The notes below the pieces were generated by a model. That model did no database searches. It was given only the letters and a program-made list of their open reading frames with translations, and was not told the origin of the DNA. From Parvularcula sp. IMCC14364 (GTDB taxonomy: Bacteria; Pseudomonadota; Alphaproteobacteria; Caulobacterales; Parvularculaceae), in assembly GCF_030758415.1 (NCBI RefSeq), contig NZ_CP132334.1, positions 2,430,001-2,494,000 on the forward strand: a DNA stretch of 64,000 bases, read 5' to 3'. Both the position numbers and the translations under genes were made by a program. Of this stretch, positions 17,411 through 25,668 are shown piece by piece; the first letter of the stretch is position 1, and every line of letters starts with the position of its first letter.

Positions 17411-17904
17411 ATTTCCGGTTCTTTCCAGGCAAAGATAACAGCCGGTATAACCAGCGTCAGCCAGAATAATGCCATGGCACCAGCGAAAAAATGCTCTGCA
17501 CCAAGTGTGATCCCGAAAGACGCAATATTCCCGAGGGCTGTGATGATTACCACAAGCGCCAGACAGGCAACAACCGAGATATATGCATACCGATAAACCT
17601 GGTTGCGGGTGCTGCGTATCCGTTCATCCACAAGTTCATCAGGAAAATCTGTGAAACCGCGATTAACTCTACCCAATACAAACCAGAGACCGCCAAAAAT
17701 GACCAGGTTCAGCATCAGCCATGGCCCGTCCAGCACACCCGTAATTGCGATCGTTAACGCCGACAGTACAAGCGCTGACCCCAGTGCCCGACGCACCGGC
17801 TGTGGGCGCAATCTGTCAAAGCTCTCATCGTTCATCGCTGCCTCTGCACGCGCTTCAACCTTGTCCAGCATTTCAGAACGCAGTTCCTTTGCCCGTTCAT
17901 TCAT
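17407..17904 (-). CDS. Four-helix membrane protein paired with XRE regulator
   Basis: 165 residues with four hydrophobic segments (about residues 40-58, 62-80, 105-125 and 138-158) after a charged N-terminal helix (ERAKELRSEMLDKVEARAEA). I chose ATG 17904 because AAAGGAG lies 8 bases upstream; an ATG at 17928 overlapping the regulator stop (ATGA) is possible and would add eight residues. The family is not recognised beyond a small integral membrane protein. Co-transcription directly downstream of a small HTH regulator is a common arrangement of self-regulated membrane-stress modules; what it does is unknown. Confidence 0.78.
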   Translation of the reverse strand: MNERAKELRSEMLDKVEARAEAAMNDESFDRLRPQPVRRALGSALVLSALTIAITGVLDGPWLMLNLVIFGGLWFVLGRVNRGFTDFPDELVDERIRSTRNQVYRYAYISVVACLALVVIITALGNIASFGITLGAEHFFAGAMALFWLTLVIPAVIFAWKEPEI

Positions 17905-17924
17905 CTGCTCATCTCCTTTATCCA

Positions 17925-18200
17925 TCATTCTGCTGCCTTTCTGTCGGCAAAAACCTGCGCGCTCAAATACTGCATTGGCTCAAGCGAAAACACGGCTTCA
18001 ATCGGAAGGTCGAAGAGGCTGGCAATCTGGAGGGCCAGCACAAGGCTCGGCTTGTATTCCCCGCGTTCCAGATAACCGACCGTCTGATAGTGCACCCCCA
18101 GCTTCACCGCGAGGTCCTTGCGGGATAGTCCCCGCTCTGTGCGCAATGCCGCCAGACGGTTGTAAACCGGCTGCTCTTCCTCTTTTGCGCTCCTGCTCAT
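17925..18200 (-). CDS. Small XRE/Cro-family transcriptional regulator
   Basis: 91 residues, mostly one helix-turn-helix: LRTERGLSRKDLAVKLGVHYQTVGYLERGEYKPSL, followed by LALQIASLFDLPIEAVFSLE, the typical Cro/CI-type end of the YozG-like group. It binds DNA as a dimer. It is upstream of, and overlaps or nearly touches, the four-helix membrane gene, so it probably controls itself and that gene. A dyad sits about 12 bases before the ATG. Confidence 0.88.
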   Translation of the reverse strand: MSRSAKEEEQPVYNRLAALRTERGLSRKDLAVKLGVHYQTVGYLERGEYKPSLVLALQIASLFDLPIEAVFSLEPMQYLSAQVFADRKAAE

Positions 18201-18211
18201 AATATATTATG

Positions 18212-18225
18212 TAGTATAAATGCTA
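18212..18225. promoter_or_regulatory. Candidate operator/promoter of the XRE gene
   Basis: TAGTATAAATGCTA is an imperfect palindrome in a very AT-rich stretch (18201-18240) just upstream of the XRE start. The position over the likely -10 region fits autoregulation. Assigned from position and symmetry only. Confidence 0.35.
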
Positions 18226-18371
18226 TATTTTGTCAATAAAATACGCTGCACACCTTACCTTCTGGCTAAGGGCCTCAATATGAACGGAAGCATAATGAAC
18301 AATGTAAAAATTCGTTTATATTTGGAATGACCAGTTTCCTACAAACCCATATTGATAGATGAGTTAAGCTG

Positions 18372-19040
18372 TCAGCACTGTCGGTACATACCATGACTAT
18401 TATTAGGATACTCGTACGGCTGACCATCATAACGCATGGCGAAGCCATAACGCTTTATACGGATATATCCATCACCAACAGTGTTGAGAACACCACTTCC
18501 AAGCATGGGCCGATAACGAGCCTCATGCCCTACTACAAAAAGTGGTAACTCTTCAGCGCTAACGGCGGAAGGTGCGCTTTGCAGGCTTGTAATTGGTGCG
18601 CCAGCTTCTAATGGTGTAACATTACAATTGCGTGCGTCCAGAGCAAATTGAAAGATAAAATCCCTGACCGGTTGCATTTCACAGTCATCATCTTCACAAT
18701 CTGGGTCTTTCTTTTGGTAAATAATCTGTGTGAACCCAAAGGGAGTTCTCCACTCCGATCCTCCATGCCAACTCCATTCATATTGCGCCGTATGGTTAAT
18801 CAAGGAGGGCACAAACCATACATGATGCATTACACCGGCTTGCCCTGCGCCCTGGTCAGCCAGAATTTGCAACATTGAATTATTAGACATCTCGGCTCTT
18901 CGCGACACAGTGAAATAGCTGGAAAACTCGATAGACGCGGCCAGAAGCAGAAGCAACAGCGGCAAAACCATCACAAACTCCATGGCTGCCGCGCCGTCAT
19001 CCGATCTTCGAAATCGTGCTATTTGATGAGGTAAGTGCAT
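18372..19040 (-). CDS. TadE/TadG-like pilus assembly protein
   Basis: 222 residues with the TadE-type start: a basic stretch (RFRRSDDG), AAAMEFVMVLPLLLLLLAASIEF and a single membrane segment, then a periplasmic domain of about 180 residues with several cysteines (DPDCEDDDCE, CNV, RQC at the end). TadE-like minor pilins are matured by prepilin peptidase at the conserved Glu of MEF and act in Flp pilus biogenesis. ATG 19040 has GGGGA upstream. It faces two further tad-like genes beyond an IS element. No TadABC motor genes are in the window, so this is a satellite locus. Confidence 0.8.
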   Translation of the reverse strand: MHLPHQIARFRRSDDGAAAMEFVMVLPLLLLLLAASIEFSSYFTVSRRAEMSNNSMLQILADQGAGQAGVMHHVWFVPSLINHTAQYEWSWHGGSEWRTPFGFTQIIYQKKDPDCEDDDCEMQPVRDFIFQFALDARNCNVTPLEAGAPITSLQSAPSAVSAEELPLFVVGHEARYRPMLGSGVLNTVGDGYIRIKRYGFAMRYDGQPYEYPNNSHGMYRQC

Positions 19041-19217
19041 AAGTTAATCCCCGAATAGTCGGGATAGTACAATTACGTTAAATCCATCCTAAGGTTACCC
19101 ATAAAATTTGATATAAATTATTCAGTATAATCTTTAAATAAGAGTTTACCGGCATCACCTACATTCGCCTCATAGGGATAGTATGAAAGTTTCATAGTGC
19201 TGAGCCAAAAAATATTA

Positions 19218-20113
19218 GAGTCTGAATCAAAAGTCTTTCATATGAAACATGCTCTTGCCAGTCGTCTTGTTGCGATACGGATGTGAGCCATGAATAGCCA
19301 TGCGATAGCTGAGGTCCAGCATCGTTCCCAATCCTTGGCGAGACGGCGTGATCGCCCTAACCATGCGAATGTGCGTTCTACGACCCATCGCCGGGGCAGG
19401 ACTTTAAAGCCTTTCATTTTATCGGATCGCTTGATGATTTCCATCCGGAATGGACCGACTTTTTTAAGTTTGCGCTTTAGCTTATCTCCCGCATAGCCAC
19501 CATCGGCAAAGATATGGCGAAGCCATGGAAATTTGTCTCGCGCTTCCATCAACACCGCTGGTGCGCCGTCGCGATCCTGTACATCCGCGGCATGCACAAG
19601 TGCTGTCACCAGAAAGCCTTCCGTATCCGTCAGAATATGCCGCTTGCGGCCTTTTATATTTTTGCCCGCGTCAAAGCCAGTAATACCGCCACTTTCTGTG
19701 GTTTTAACCGACTGGCTATCGATCACACCTGCGCTGGGGTGTGGGCTTCTGCCGTGTGCTTCGCGGCATTCAAACAGCAGGCGGTGATTGATCTTTTCCA
19801 GCAATCTGTCATCACGCCACCAATAAAAATATTTCTGAACCGTCGAAAAAGGCGGGAAATCCCTTGGTAACATGCGCCATTGGCAGCCAGTAGACGCGAT
19901 ATACAACAAGGCGTTCATGATCTCCCGCATCGGCCACTTGCGAGGACGCCCCATCCGATTTGGAAGAGGTATTTCAGGTTCAATCAAAGCCCATTCGTCG
20001 TCCGTCAGATCACTTGCATAGCGCAGGAAACTGCGGTCATAATATGTGCGGGTGGTTTCATTCCAACTCATCTGATCCTCCGTGTCTTAAGCAAACAAAG
20101 AGAATCATAAGTC
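19218..20113 (-). mobile_element. IS5-family insertion sequence (IS427-like)
   Basis: One transposase gene with weak terminal inverted repeats: GAGTCTGAATC at the left end (19218) and GACTTATGATTC read inward from the right end (20113), matching with a one-base gap. I cannot identify a clean target duplication, so the ends are approximate to a few bases. The element sits in the upstream region of the TadE-like gene at 20115; its end supplies the bases just before that gene. Confidence 0.75.
19238..20071 (-). CDS. IS5-family DDE transposase
   Basis: 277 residues, intact in one frame. DDE residues are visible: Asp in GVIDSQSVKTTE, Asp in IFADGGYAG, Glu in RRWVVERTFAWLGR. The N-terminal part (LTDDEWALIEP, GRPRKWPMREIMNALLYI, GCQWRMLPRDFPP) is typical of the IS427 group of IS5. 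It is full length, so the copy may be active. Confidence 0.95.
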   Translation of the reverse strand: MSWNETTRTYYDRSFLRYASDLTDDEWALIEPEIPLPNRMGRPRKWPMREIMNALLYIASTGCQWRMLPRDFPPFSTVQKYFYWWRDDRLLEKINHRLLFECREAHGRSPHPSAGVIDSQSVKTTESGGITGFDAGKNIKGRKRHILTDTEGFLVTALVHAADVQDRDGAPAVLMEARDKFPWLRHIFADGGYAGDKLKRKLKKVGPFRMEIIKRSDKMKGFKVLPRRWVVERTFAWLGRSRRLAKDWERCWTSAIAWLFMAHIRIATRRLARACFI

Positions 20114-20114
20114 G

Positions 20115-20651
20115 TTGAAATCACCCAGATACTTTTGGATCAGGCTCTTACACTTTTTCAGATATGAAGAAAAAGCATCGGTGGCTATAGAATTCGCCTT
20201 GTTATCACCTGTCTATATTTCACTCCTTTCCGGCATAATGTTCTTTATGTACTCTACAGTACAGGTCGCAAATCTGGATTATGTCGCCTATGCTTCCGCT
20301 ACGGAGATTCGAAAGAATACCTCTGTTGCAAACAGCATAAGCGATTTCAAATCACAAGTTGTATGCCTCGAGGCATCTCCAATGCTTGATTGCGATAAAA
20401 TAGAAGTAGGCGTGATGTCACGCCCTAATGTCTTTGGATTACAAGATTGGTTCGGCCAAAGTTTCATTGGTCAATTTTGCCCTGGAAATGCTGGTGAAAT
20501 AGTTATGGTAAGTGTGCGGTATAACCTAGATGGACCACTTAGAAAATTTTATGCAAACGCTTCCCAGACAGAAGATGACAACAGGTTTATTCTGTCCCGA
20601 TACCTTGTTGTGCGGGAACCAACTGTTGTGGGCGAAGGCATAAATTGCTGA
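20115..20651 (+). CDS. TadE-like pilus assembly protein, start region altered by IS
   Basis: 178 residues from a TTG at 20115. The N-terminus has the TadE layout: basic residues, EKASVAIEFALLSPVYISLLSG and one membrane segment, then a periplasmic domain with cysteines at CLEASPMLDC, FCPGN and the final INC. No ATG or GTG lies in frame before the membrane segment, and the frame is open back to a stop at 20088, inside the IS. The IS end lies at the TTG, so the native start or ribosome site may have been lost. It is 16 bases upstream of the vWA gene. Confidence 0.65.
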   Translation: MKSPRYFWIRLLHFFRYEEKASVAIEFALLSPVYISLLSGIMFFMYSTVQVANLDYVAYASATEIRKNTSVANSISDFKSQVVCLEASPMLDCDKIEVGVMSRPNVFGLQDWFGQSFIGQFCPGNAGEIVMVSVRYNLDGPLRKFYANASQTEDDNRFILSRYLVVREPTVVGEGINC

Positions 20652-20667
20652 ACGGATACAAGTGATA

Positions 20668-21969
20668 ATGAAATTAGTAAAAAAAATTCGTTCTTTCATA
20701 CTTGATCAGACTGGGCAGTTCGCCATGATCACAGCTCTGGCAATGGTTCCCTTAATTGGTCTTGCCGGAGCCGCCGTGGATTTCTCATACGTATACATGG
20801 TGCGTATGAACCTTGAACGCTCAGCTGACGCTGCTGTGATCGCGGCTGTCGCCACAGCACGTCGAAATGCTGACAACATGACTCGCGCCGAGCTTGAAAC
20901 CGAAATGCAGAACATTGCTAACAACATGTTCCGAAATGGCCTTTCAAAAGAAGTTAACAAGGAAAACCTTTCGTACAATATTGCTAGTGGCGTTGATGGC
21001 GGTACTATCAATGCACAAGTATCGTACACTTATAACTACGCCACAAAATTCATGAACATACTTGGCCAAAACAAAATCTCGACCAAAGGAATTGCTGAAG
21101 GCAAGGGCTCTATTGGCTCCTATACAGATTTCAATGTAATTCTCGATGTATCAGAGTCTATGGGTATCGGCGCCAGCCCTTCTGATATTCAGTATATGCA
21201 TGATCTAGGGGCACAAACATGGACGCATAACAAACCATGCGCTTTTGCCTGCCATAATAATATAAGCCAATGGCGCAAGCATCCAATCGAAATTCGAATG
21301 GACGTTGCCAATGAAGCAATGCAGGATGCCTTGGATATTATTGAAGAAAAAAAGCATCCGGATAGCGTTATTCGTATCGGGTTTTACACTTTCGACCGGT
21401 CGCTTACTGAAGTCATAGATCCAGACAAAGACGATCGTAGTGATAACTATTCATGGGTTGCTGGTGAATTTGACCGACATGCTGTATTGAAGGGGCGTGG
21501 CCACCCTACCAGGATTGACCGATCCATCAGCGAAGTAGCTAGTTATATTCCAGTATCTGGCATAGGCGAACTTGAAGAAAGCCCGAAACAGATTGCCCTA
21601 CTTATTACAGACGGTGCCGATTTCATTGCCACTGGTGACCCTGAATTCAATTCCAGCGACCCATGGTATCCCTGGGGCGGTGGAAGGCGTGCAACGGCTG
21701 TTAATCCGAAAGCCTGCAAGGGTTTGAAAGATAACGGTGTCGAACTCTACGTTTTGTACACAACTTACTTTCCGGCAAATAACGGCTACAGTTCTGGCAA
21801 GCTCTCCGAGTGGTTCGGTACTACCGGTCATACGCTCAACCTGACTCACCTCAAAGACTGCGCGACCAGTAAGGATCATTTCTATGAGGCATCTGATTCT
21901 CAAACCCTCCGGGTTGCCATGAACGAGATTTTCAAAGAAGTTTCTACACCAACGCACCTTAGCAAGTGA
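20668..21969 (+). CDS. TadG-like protein with von Willebrand A domain
   Basis: 433 residues. The N-terminus (DQTGQFAMITALAMVPLIGLAGAAVDFSY) is the TadG prepilin-like membrane segment; residues about 150-420 form a vWA domain with the metal site DVSESMG (DXSXS) and a later ITDGAD. TadG proteins sit in the envelope and support Flp pilus assembly or adhesion. ATG 20668 is used; GTG 20662 would add two residues. Only 16 bases separate it from the preceding TadE-like gene. A 3' remnant of a second TadG gene follows directly. Confidence 0.85.
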   Translation: MKLVKKIRSFILDQTGQFAMITALAMVPLIGLAGAAVDFSYVYMVRMNLERSADAAVIAAVATARRNADNMTRAELETEMQNIANNMFRNGLSKEVNKENLSYNIASGVDGGTINAQVSYTYNYATKFMNILGQNKISTKGIAEGKGSIGSYTDFNVILDVSESMGIGASPSDIQYMHDLGAQTWTHNKPCAFACHNNISQWRKHPIEIRMDVANEAMQDALDIIEEKKHPDSVIRIGFYTFDRSLTEVIDPDKDDRSDNYSWVAGEFDRHAVLKGRGHPTRIDRSISEVASYIPVSGIGELEESPKQIALLITDGADFIATGDPEFNSSDPWYPWGGGRRATAVNPKACKGLKDNGVELYVLYTTYFPANNGYSSGKLSEWFGTTGHTLNLTHLKDCATSKDHFYEASDSQTLRVAMNEIFKEVSTPTHLSK

Positions 21970-22008
21970 TCTGCACTCTAGGAAATTCTCTCTTTTGGTG
22001 TAGACAGG

Positions 22009-22125
22009 TTTGAAACCTGTGCCGGTCAGAGCAAATATGTGATTGAAGCCAGTACGCCTGCTCAAATCAAGCAGACCTTTGAGGAAGTGCTAGCCGAGAT
22101 CGCAACGCCATTGCGCCTGCAATGA
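22009..22125 (+). pseudogene. 3' remnant of a second TadG-like gene
   Basis: A frame of 38 codons with no start ends in TGA at 22125 and reads like the end of a TadG vWA protein (CAGQSKYVIEAS, EEVLAEIATPLRLQ). It lines up with the C-terminus of the gene just upstream (CATSKDHFYEAS, NEIFKEVSTPTHLSK). The preceding codons soon run into stops. It is best explained by a former tandem paralog whose 5' part was deleted. Confidence 0.65.
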
Positions 22126-22153
22126 CAGTCTGAGTATTTTGTCCTGACAGGGA

Positions 22154-22996
22154 TCAAATAACCCAGAGGCCGTGTTTCATTTCCTTGGCTGGCTCCTGAT
22201 CCGGACATTTGCCGACCACTTTGGCCGGGATACCAGCCACCGTGCAGCCTGCGGGCACTTCCTCCAGAACGACGGAGCCTGAGGCGATCTTGGCATTATC
22301 CCCAACCTGGATATTGCCGAGCACTTTTGCGCCAGAGCCAATGAGCACCCCATTGCCGATTTTCGGATGGCGATCGGCACTTTCCTTGCCCGTCCCCCCC
22401 AGCGTGACGCCATGCAGCATGGACACATCATCCCCCACCACAGCAGTTTCACCAATCACCACATTATGGGCATGGTCCAGAAACAGGCCCTGTCCGAGTC
22501 TGGCTGCAGGGTGAATATCTATACTGAACAACTCGGACATGCGTGATTGCAAAAACAGCGCCAGCGCCTCACGGTCATTGCGCCACAGCCAGCTTGAAAT
22601 GCGCTGTAACTGAATGGCCTGATAGCCCTTGAAATACAAAAACGGCTGCATCAACTCCCGGCAGGCCGGATCCCGCTCGTAGACAGCATGGATATCAGCC
22701 AGTGCTGCTGTCACGATGGCAGGCTCTGCCGAGAACGCTTCATCGCAGACTTCCCGCCATAACATGGCATTCATTTCCCGGTCTGCCACCTTCTGTGACA
22801 ACCTGTATGACAGGGCGGCGGTATACGAATTATGGTGCAGGATCGTGGCATTAAGAAAGCTCGCCAGGATAGGCTCCTGGGCGGCAGCGGCGGATGCTTC
22901 CACACGCATTCGCGCCCATGTCTTTTCAACATTCAATTCAATCACATTCGTGTCTTTGGCTGAGCCGTTTTGCGCCGGGGCTGTTTCAGATGCCAT
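22154..22996 (-). CDS. cysE: Serine O-acetyltransferase
   Basis: 280 residues. The N-terminal helical domain (residues about 25-160) is followed by a left-handed beta-helix with hexapeptide repeats. Active-site His residues are in SIDIHPAARLGQG, FLDHAHNVVIGE and SMLHGVTLGGTGK; the C-terminus ends in WVI, the kind of Ile-terminated tail that binds cysteine synthase. It makes O-acetylserine from serine and acetyl-CoA for cysteine synthesis. It is the last gene of a four-gene minus-strand set, 15 bases after the nudix gene, with AGGAGAG before its ATG. Confidence 0.97.
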   Translation of the reverse strand: MASETAPAQNGSAKDTNVIELNVEKTWARMRVEASAAAAQEPILASFLNATILHHNSYTAALSYRLSQKVADREMNAMLWREVCDEAFSAEPAIVTAALADIHAVYERDPACRELMQPFLYFKGYQAIQLQRISSWLWRNDREALALFLQSRMSELFSIDIHPAARLGQGLFLDHAHNVVIGETAVVGDDVSMLHGVTLGGTGKESADRHPKIGNGVLIGSGAKVLGNIQVGDNAKIASGSVVLEEVPAGCTVAGIPAKVVGKCPDQEPAKEMKHGLWVI

Positions 22997-23011
22997 GCCG
23001 CTCTCCTGTCT

Positions 23012-23635
23012 TCAGTCCTGTGTCAGCAGGTGCCGACTGATTTCTGCAGGCAGCAACCCTGCCTGTGCTTTCAGGACAGCAGTCTGTACCATCAGCACTG
23101 TAAATGCATCAGCTATCTCCCCTTGCATCACAAGCGCGAGAAGGTCTGCGAATTTCAGTCTGCGCAGCGCAAGAACTTCTGATGGGTCCGGCGCTGTCTG
23201 CCCGGCTTTTAACCCTGTTGCGATGAAGGCAACTGCCCGCTCATCGGTCACCGAATTGGAAGTCTGCCAACTGCCAAGTGGCATGAGAGCCGATGGCACA
23301 AGTCCAGTCTCCTCTTCCATTTCGCGGCGGGCTGTGTCCTCTGGCAGCGTATCCAGTCGGCCACCGCCTTCCGGCAATTCCCAGCTATAGGCATCAAAAG
23401 CAAAGCGGTGCTGGCCCACGAGATAGGTGTGACCGTCTTCATCAAGTGGCAGAACCCCGACAGCGACATTTTTGAAATGCACCACGCCGTATTCACCCGG
23501 CGCATGGGTGTTGGGCTGCGTGACGGGATAGCGTTTCAGAGCCAGCCATGGATTTTCAAAGACCGTCTCTTCACCATGCACCAGCCATGGCCCACGTTGC
23601 ACAGGCGGATCATGGACAATCTTGCGGCCCGTCAC
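23012..23635 (-). CDS. NUDIX hydrolase, ADP-ribose pyrophosphatase-like
   Basis: 207 residues with a nudix box ending RREMEEETGL (catalytic REXXEE kept; the first box Glu is not conserved), preceded by YSWELPEGGG. The NPWLALKRYPV start and GVLPLDEDG context fit the ADP-ribose or nucleoside-diphosphate-sugar pyrophosphatase group. Start is GTG at 23635, right behind the stop of the upstream cyclophilin gene, suggesting translational coupling; no separate strong ribosome site is seen beyond AAAAGG at the stop. Confidence 0.88.
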   Translation of the reverse strand: MTGRKIVHDPPVQRGPWLVHGEETVFENPWLALKRYPVTQPNTHAPGEYGVVHFKNVAVGVLPLDEDGHTYLVGQHRFAFDAYSWELPEGGGRLDTLPEDTARREMEEETGLVPSALMPLGSWQTSNSVTDERAVAFIATGLKAGQTAPDPSEVLALRRLKFADLLALVMQGEIADAFTVLMVQTAVLKAQAGLLPAEISRHLLTQD

Positions 23636-23639
23636 CCTT

Positions 23640-24665
23640 TTAGCCGTTTGGTGTCATGCGAACTGGCAATGGCATCTGGCAGAGGTCCAGAAAGTCCGGG
23701 CGGTAATAAAAGAATGCTTCCGGACGGTTACGGCGCGCCTCCAGTAATTCACGGAACAGGTCTGTGTTCGTATTGAATGTTTCAAGTTGCAGCCGTTCCT
23801 GCTCGGGCACATCTGCAGCAACCCGGAAAGCGCGAATGGGCGTCCACTTGGTTGCATCCGCAATAACACCGCCATTACCCGGCTCACCACGCGTGATGGA
23901 TTGCACATGCTCCATCCCCCAGATAACCCGGCCAAAAACGGTCAGGTTACGGTCGAGATAGCGCTGTGGCTGCAATGTAATGTAAAACTCCGTCGCGGCA
24001 CTGTCGCGCTCGTTACCACGCCCGAAAGCGAACGCCCCGGTACAATGCGCGAGCCAGACTTTTCTCTCCCGGCGGCTCATCCCGGCTGGAAAGCCATTGA
24101 TAAACCCGACCTGATCGGCATAGCCATCCGCATTGCCAAGTGGTGTGAACGCCAGTCCGCGCGGGATCGGTTCGTCGAACTCGGCCTGCATGAATGGCGC
24201 TGCCGTGCGAATTCTGCGGTCGCCGCTTTCATCGCCGCCTTGCGCCACAAACCCCTGCACCACGCGGTAAAAATTCAGGCCATCATAATAGCCTTCTCTG
24301 GCCAGTTGCTTGACCTGTTTCACATGCGCCTGTGCCAGATCCGGCGTGAGCTGCACGACGATGCGCCCCTGTGGTATATCAATATACAGAGTGTTTTCAG
24401 GATCAACAGGCACCCAGTCATCGACGCCCGCCTCCGCAATAATAACACCGGGTCCGCGCACCTGCTCTTCGGGCACGGCCACCTCGTCGGGCAACGGCGC
24501 TTCATTATCGGACGCTGCCGCCATTTCTGATTCTTCGGCAAGTTCTGCTTCAACAGCAGGGGCTGCGTCCGGGTCCGGGTTCAGGTTGAGCAGACCACCA
24601 TCAATGGTTTCACACCCCATCAACCCCAGCGTGGCAAAAACAGTTATCAGTTTTTTCAGCATCAT
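23640..24665 (-). CDS. Cyclophilin-type peptidyl-prolyl isomerase lipoprotein
   Basis: 341 residues. A lipoprotein signal with lipobox LMGC gives an acylated Cys18, so the protein is anchored in a membrane facing the periplasm. An acidic linker (residues about 30-70) leads to a cyclophilin domain ([46 protein letters not shown]). It assists folding of exported proteins. The gene overlaps queF by 4 bases (ATGA). The C-terminal 60 residues are an extra segment without a recognised domain. Confidence 0.9.
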   Translation of the reverse strand: MMLKKLITVFATLGLMGCETIDGGLLNLNPDPDAAPAVEAELAEESEMAAASDNEAPLPDEVAVPEEQVRGPGVIIAEAGVDDWVPVDPENTLYIDIPQGRIVVQLTPDLAQAHVKQVKQLAREGYYDGLNFYRVVQGFVAQGGDESGDRRIRTAAPFMQAEFDEPIPRGLAFTPLGNADGYADQVGFINGFPAGMSRRERKVWLAHCTGAFAFGRGNERDSAATEFYITLQPQRYLDRNLTVFGRVIWGMEHVQSITRGEPGNGGVIADATKWTPIRAFRVAADVPEQERLQLETFNTNTDLFRELLEARRNRPEAFFYYRPDFLDLCQMPLPVRMTPNG

Positions 24666-25126
24666 CCTCGTCCTCTGTATGGCTGGACGCCGGTCTCCGG
24701 CACATAAACATGCTCTGGTGGTAGACCTGTTTGATAAAAAACATCAATCGGGATGCCACCACGCGGATACCAGTAACCGGAAATGCGCAGCCATTTGGGC
24801 GCAATGACCGCGACCAGCCTTTTTGCAATTGCCACCGTACAGTCTTCGTGAAAAGCGCCATGATTGCGAAAAGCGCTGAGATAGAGCTTCAGGGATTTCG
24901 ACTCGACCAGATGGTCGCCGGGACAGTAATCGATGACGAGATGGGCAAAATCCGGCTGTCCTGTTACCGGACAAAGGGAGGTAAATTCGGGCGCCACGAA
25001 ACGGGCAAGATAATCCACATCCGGATGCGGATTCGGGACAGCCTCAAGCTGCGCGGCTTCAGGGGTCGCCGGCAGGGCGGTCTGCTGACCAAGCTGGTCA
25101 AGATTCTGGTAAATGTCCTTGCTCAT
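24662..25126 (-). CDS. queF: NADPH-dependent 7-cyano-7-deazaguanine reductase
   Basis: 154 residues, the short single-domain QueF type. Family markers: the active-site Cys in [31 protein letters not shown], and HEDC. It reduces preQ0 to preQ1 in queuosine synthesis. The ATG at 25126 is preferred over an upstream ATG at 25186 because family members start here and the extra 20 residues look non-coding. It is the first gene of the queF-cyclophilin-nudix-cysE set. Confidence 0.94.
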   Translation of the reverse strand: MSKDIYQNLDQLGQQTALPATPEAAQLEAVPNPHPDVDYLARFVAPEFTSLCPVTGQPDFAHLVIDYCPGDHLVESKSLKLYLSAFRNHGAFHEDCTVAIAKRLVAVIAPKWLRISGYWYPRGGIPIDVFYQTGLPPEHVYVPETGVQPYRGRG

Positions 25127-25428
25127 TATCGGCGCTCTGTTGTCCTGACTTTCCCGGCTCTTATCACCATCCGTTGGGCAACGCATCAGCGGAATGGCTG
25201 GTAAACGTCACGCATTAGCCAACTGGCGTGGTGCATATCAGGTATCACAATAACGCACGCCGGTCAGGCGTGTGACCATACCCACCATCTCCAAAGTGGT
25301 GAAAGTTGCGTGGCAAGATAATTGCAAATCGAAGCAAAAATGAGCATGGACAAACCTGCCCTTTTTCGCCTATAGACCCGAATTCTGGCGACGGTATAGT
25401 CGTCTTCATACCTGCCTCATAGCGGTAT

Positions 25429-25504
25429 GCCCAGGTAGCTCAGTTGGTAGAGCAACGGATTGAAAATCCGTGTGTCGGTGGTTCGATTCCGCCCCTGGGC
25501 ACCA
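25429..25504 (+). tRNA. tRNA-Phe (GAA), integration target
   Basis: 76 bases including CCA. The acceptor stem GCCCAGG pairs with CCTGGGC; the anticodon stem ACGGA/TCCGT holds loop TTGAAAA with anticodon GAA at 25462-25464; GGTTCGATTCC forms the T arm. The D arm reads GCTCAGTTGGTAGAGC. The CCA is encoded. The 3' end is the left attachment site of the island; its partial copy lies 33 kb away. Confidence 0.98.
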
Positions 25505-25505
25505 T
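25489..25505. repeat. attL core in the tRNA-Phe 3' end
   Basis: CCGCCCCTGGGCACCAT covers the end of the T arm, the 3' acceptor strand and CCA. The copy at 58,556-58,577 has the same bases plus one extra G. The intact tRNA is kept at this side. Confidence 0.85.
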
Positions 25506-25585
25506 ATTGAAATTTTTCCACATCCTAAATTGTCCAAAATGTCAATAAATTCATATACCTTAGCCAAATCGTTGTCCAACGCGGC

Positions 25586-25668
25586 TTGGGGGCATCCTGT
25601 ACAATCCGGCCGAATTGGGGGTATATTTGGGGGCATTGTTTAGGATACACCTACCGAGATACCCCCAA
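25586..25668. promoter_or_regulatory. Cluster of integrase arm-type motifs upstream of int
   Basis: TTGGGGGCAT (25586-25595), TTGGGGGTAT (25615-25624), TTGGGGGCAT (25627-25636) and the inverse ATACCCCCAA (25659-25668, touching the int start) form a cluster. The same motif occurs near the other border at 58477. Arm sites of P4-type integrases occupy this position; they may also repress int. Assigned by repetition and place. Confidence 0.6.

Noticed and set aside
19215-20117. Target-site duplication of the IS5 element
   Set aside because: TTA lies before the left end, but no matching bases lie directly after the right end, so no duplication is claimed.
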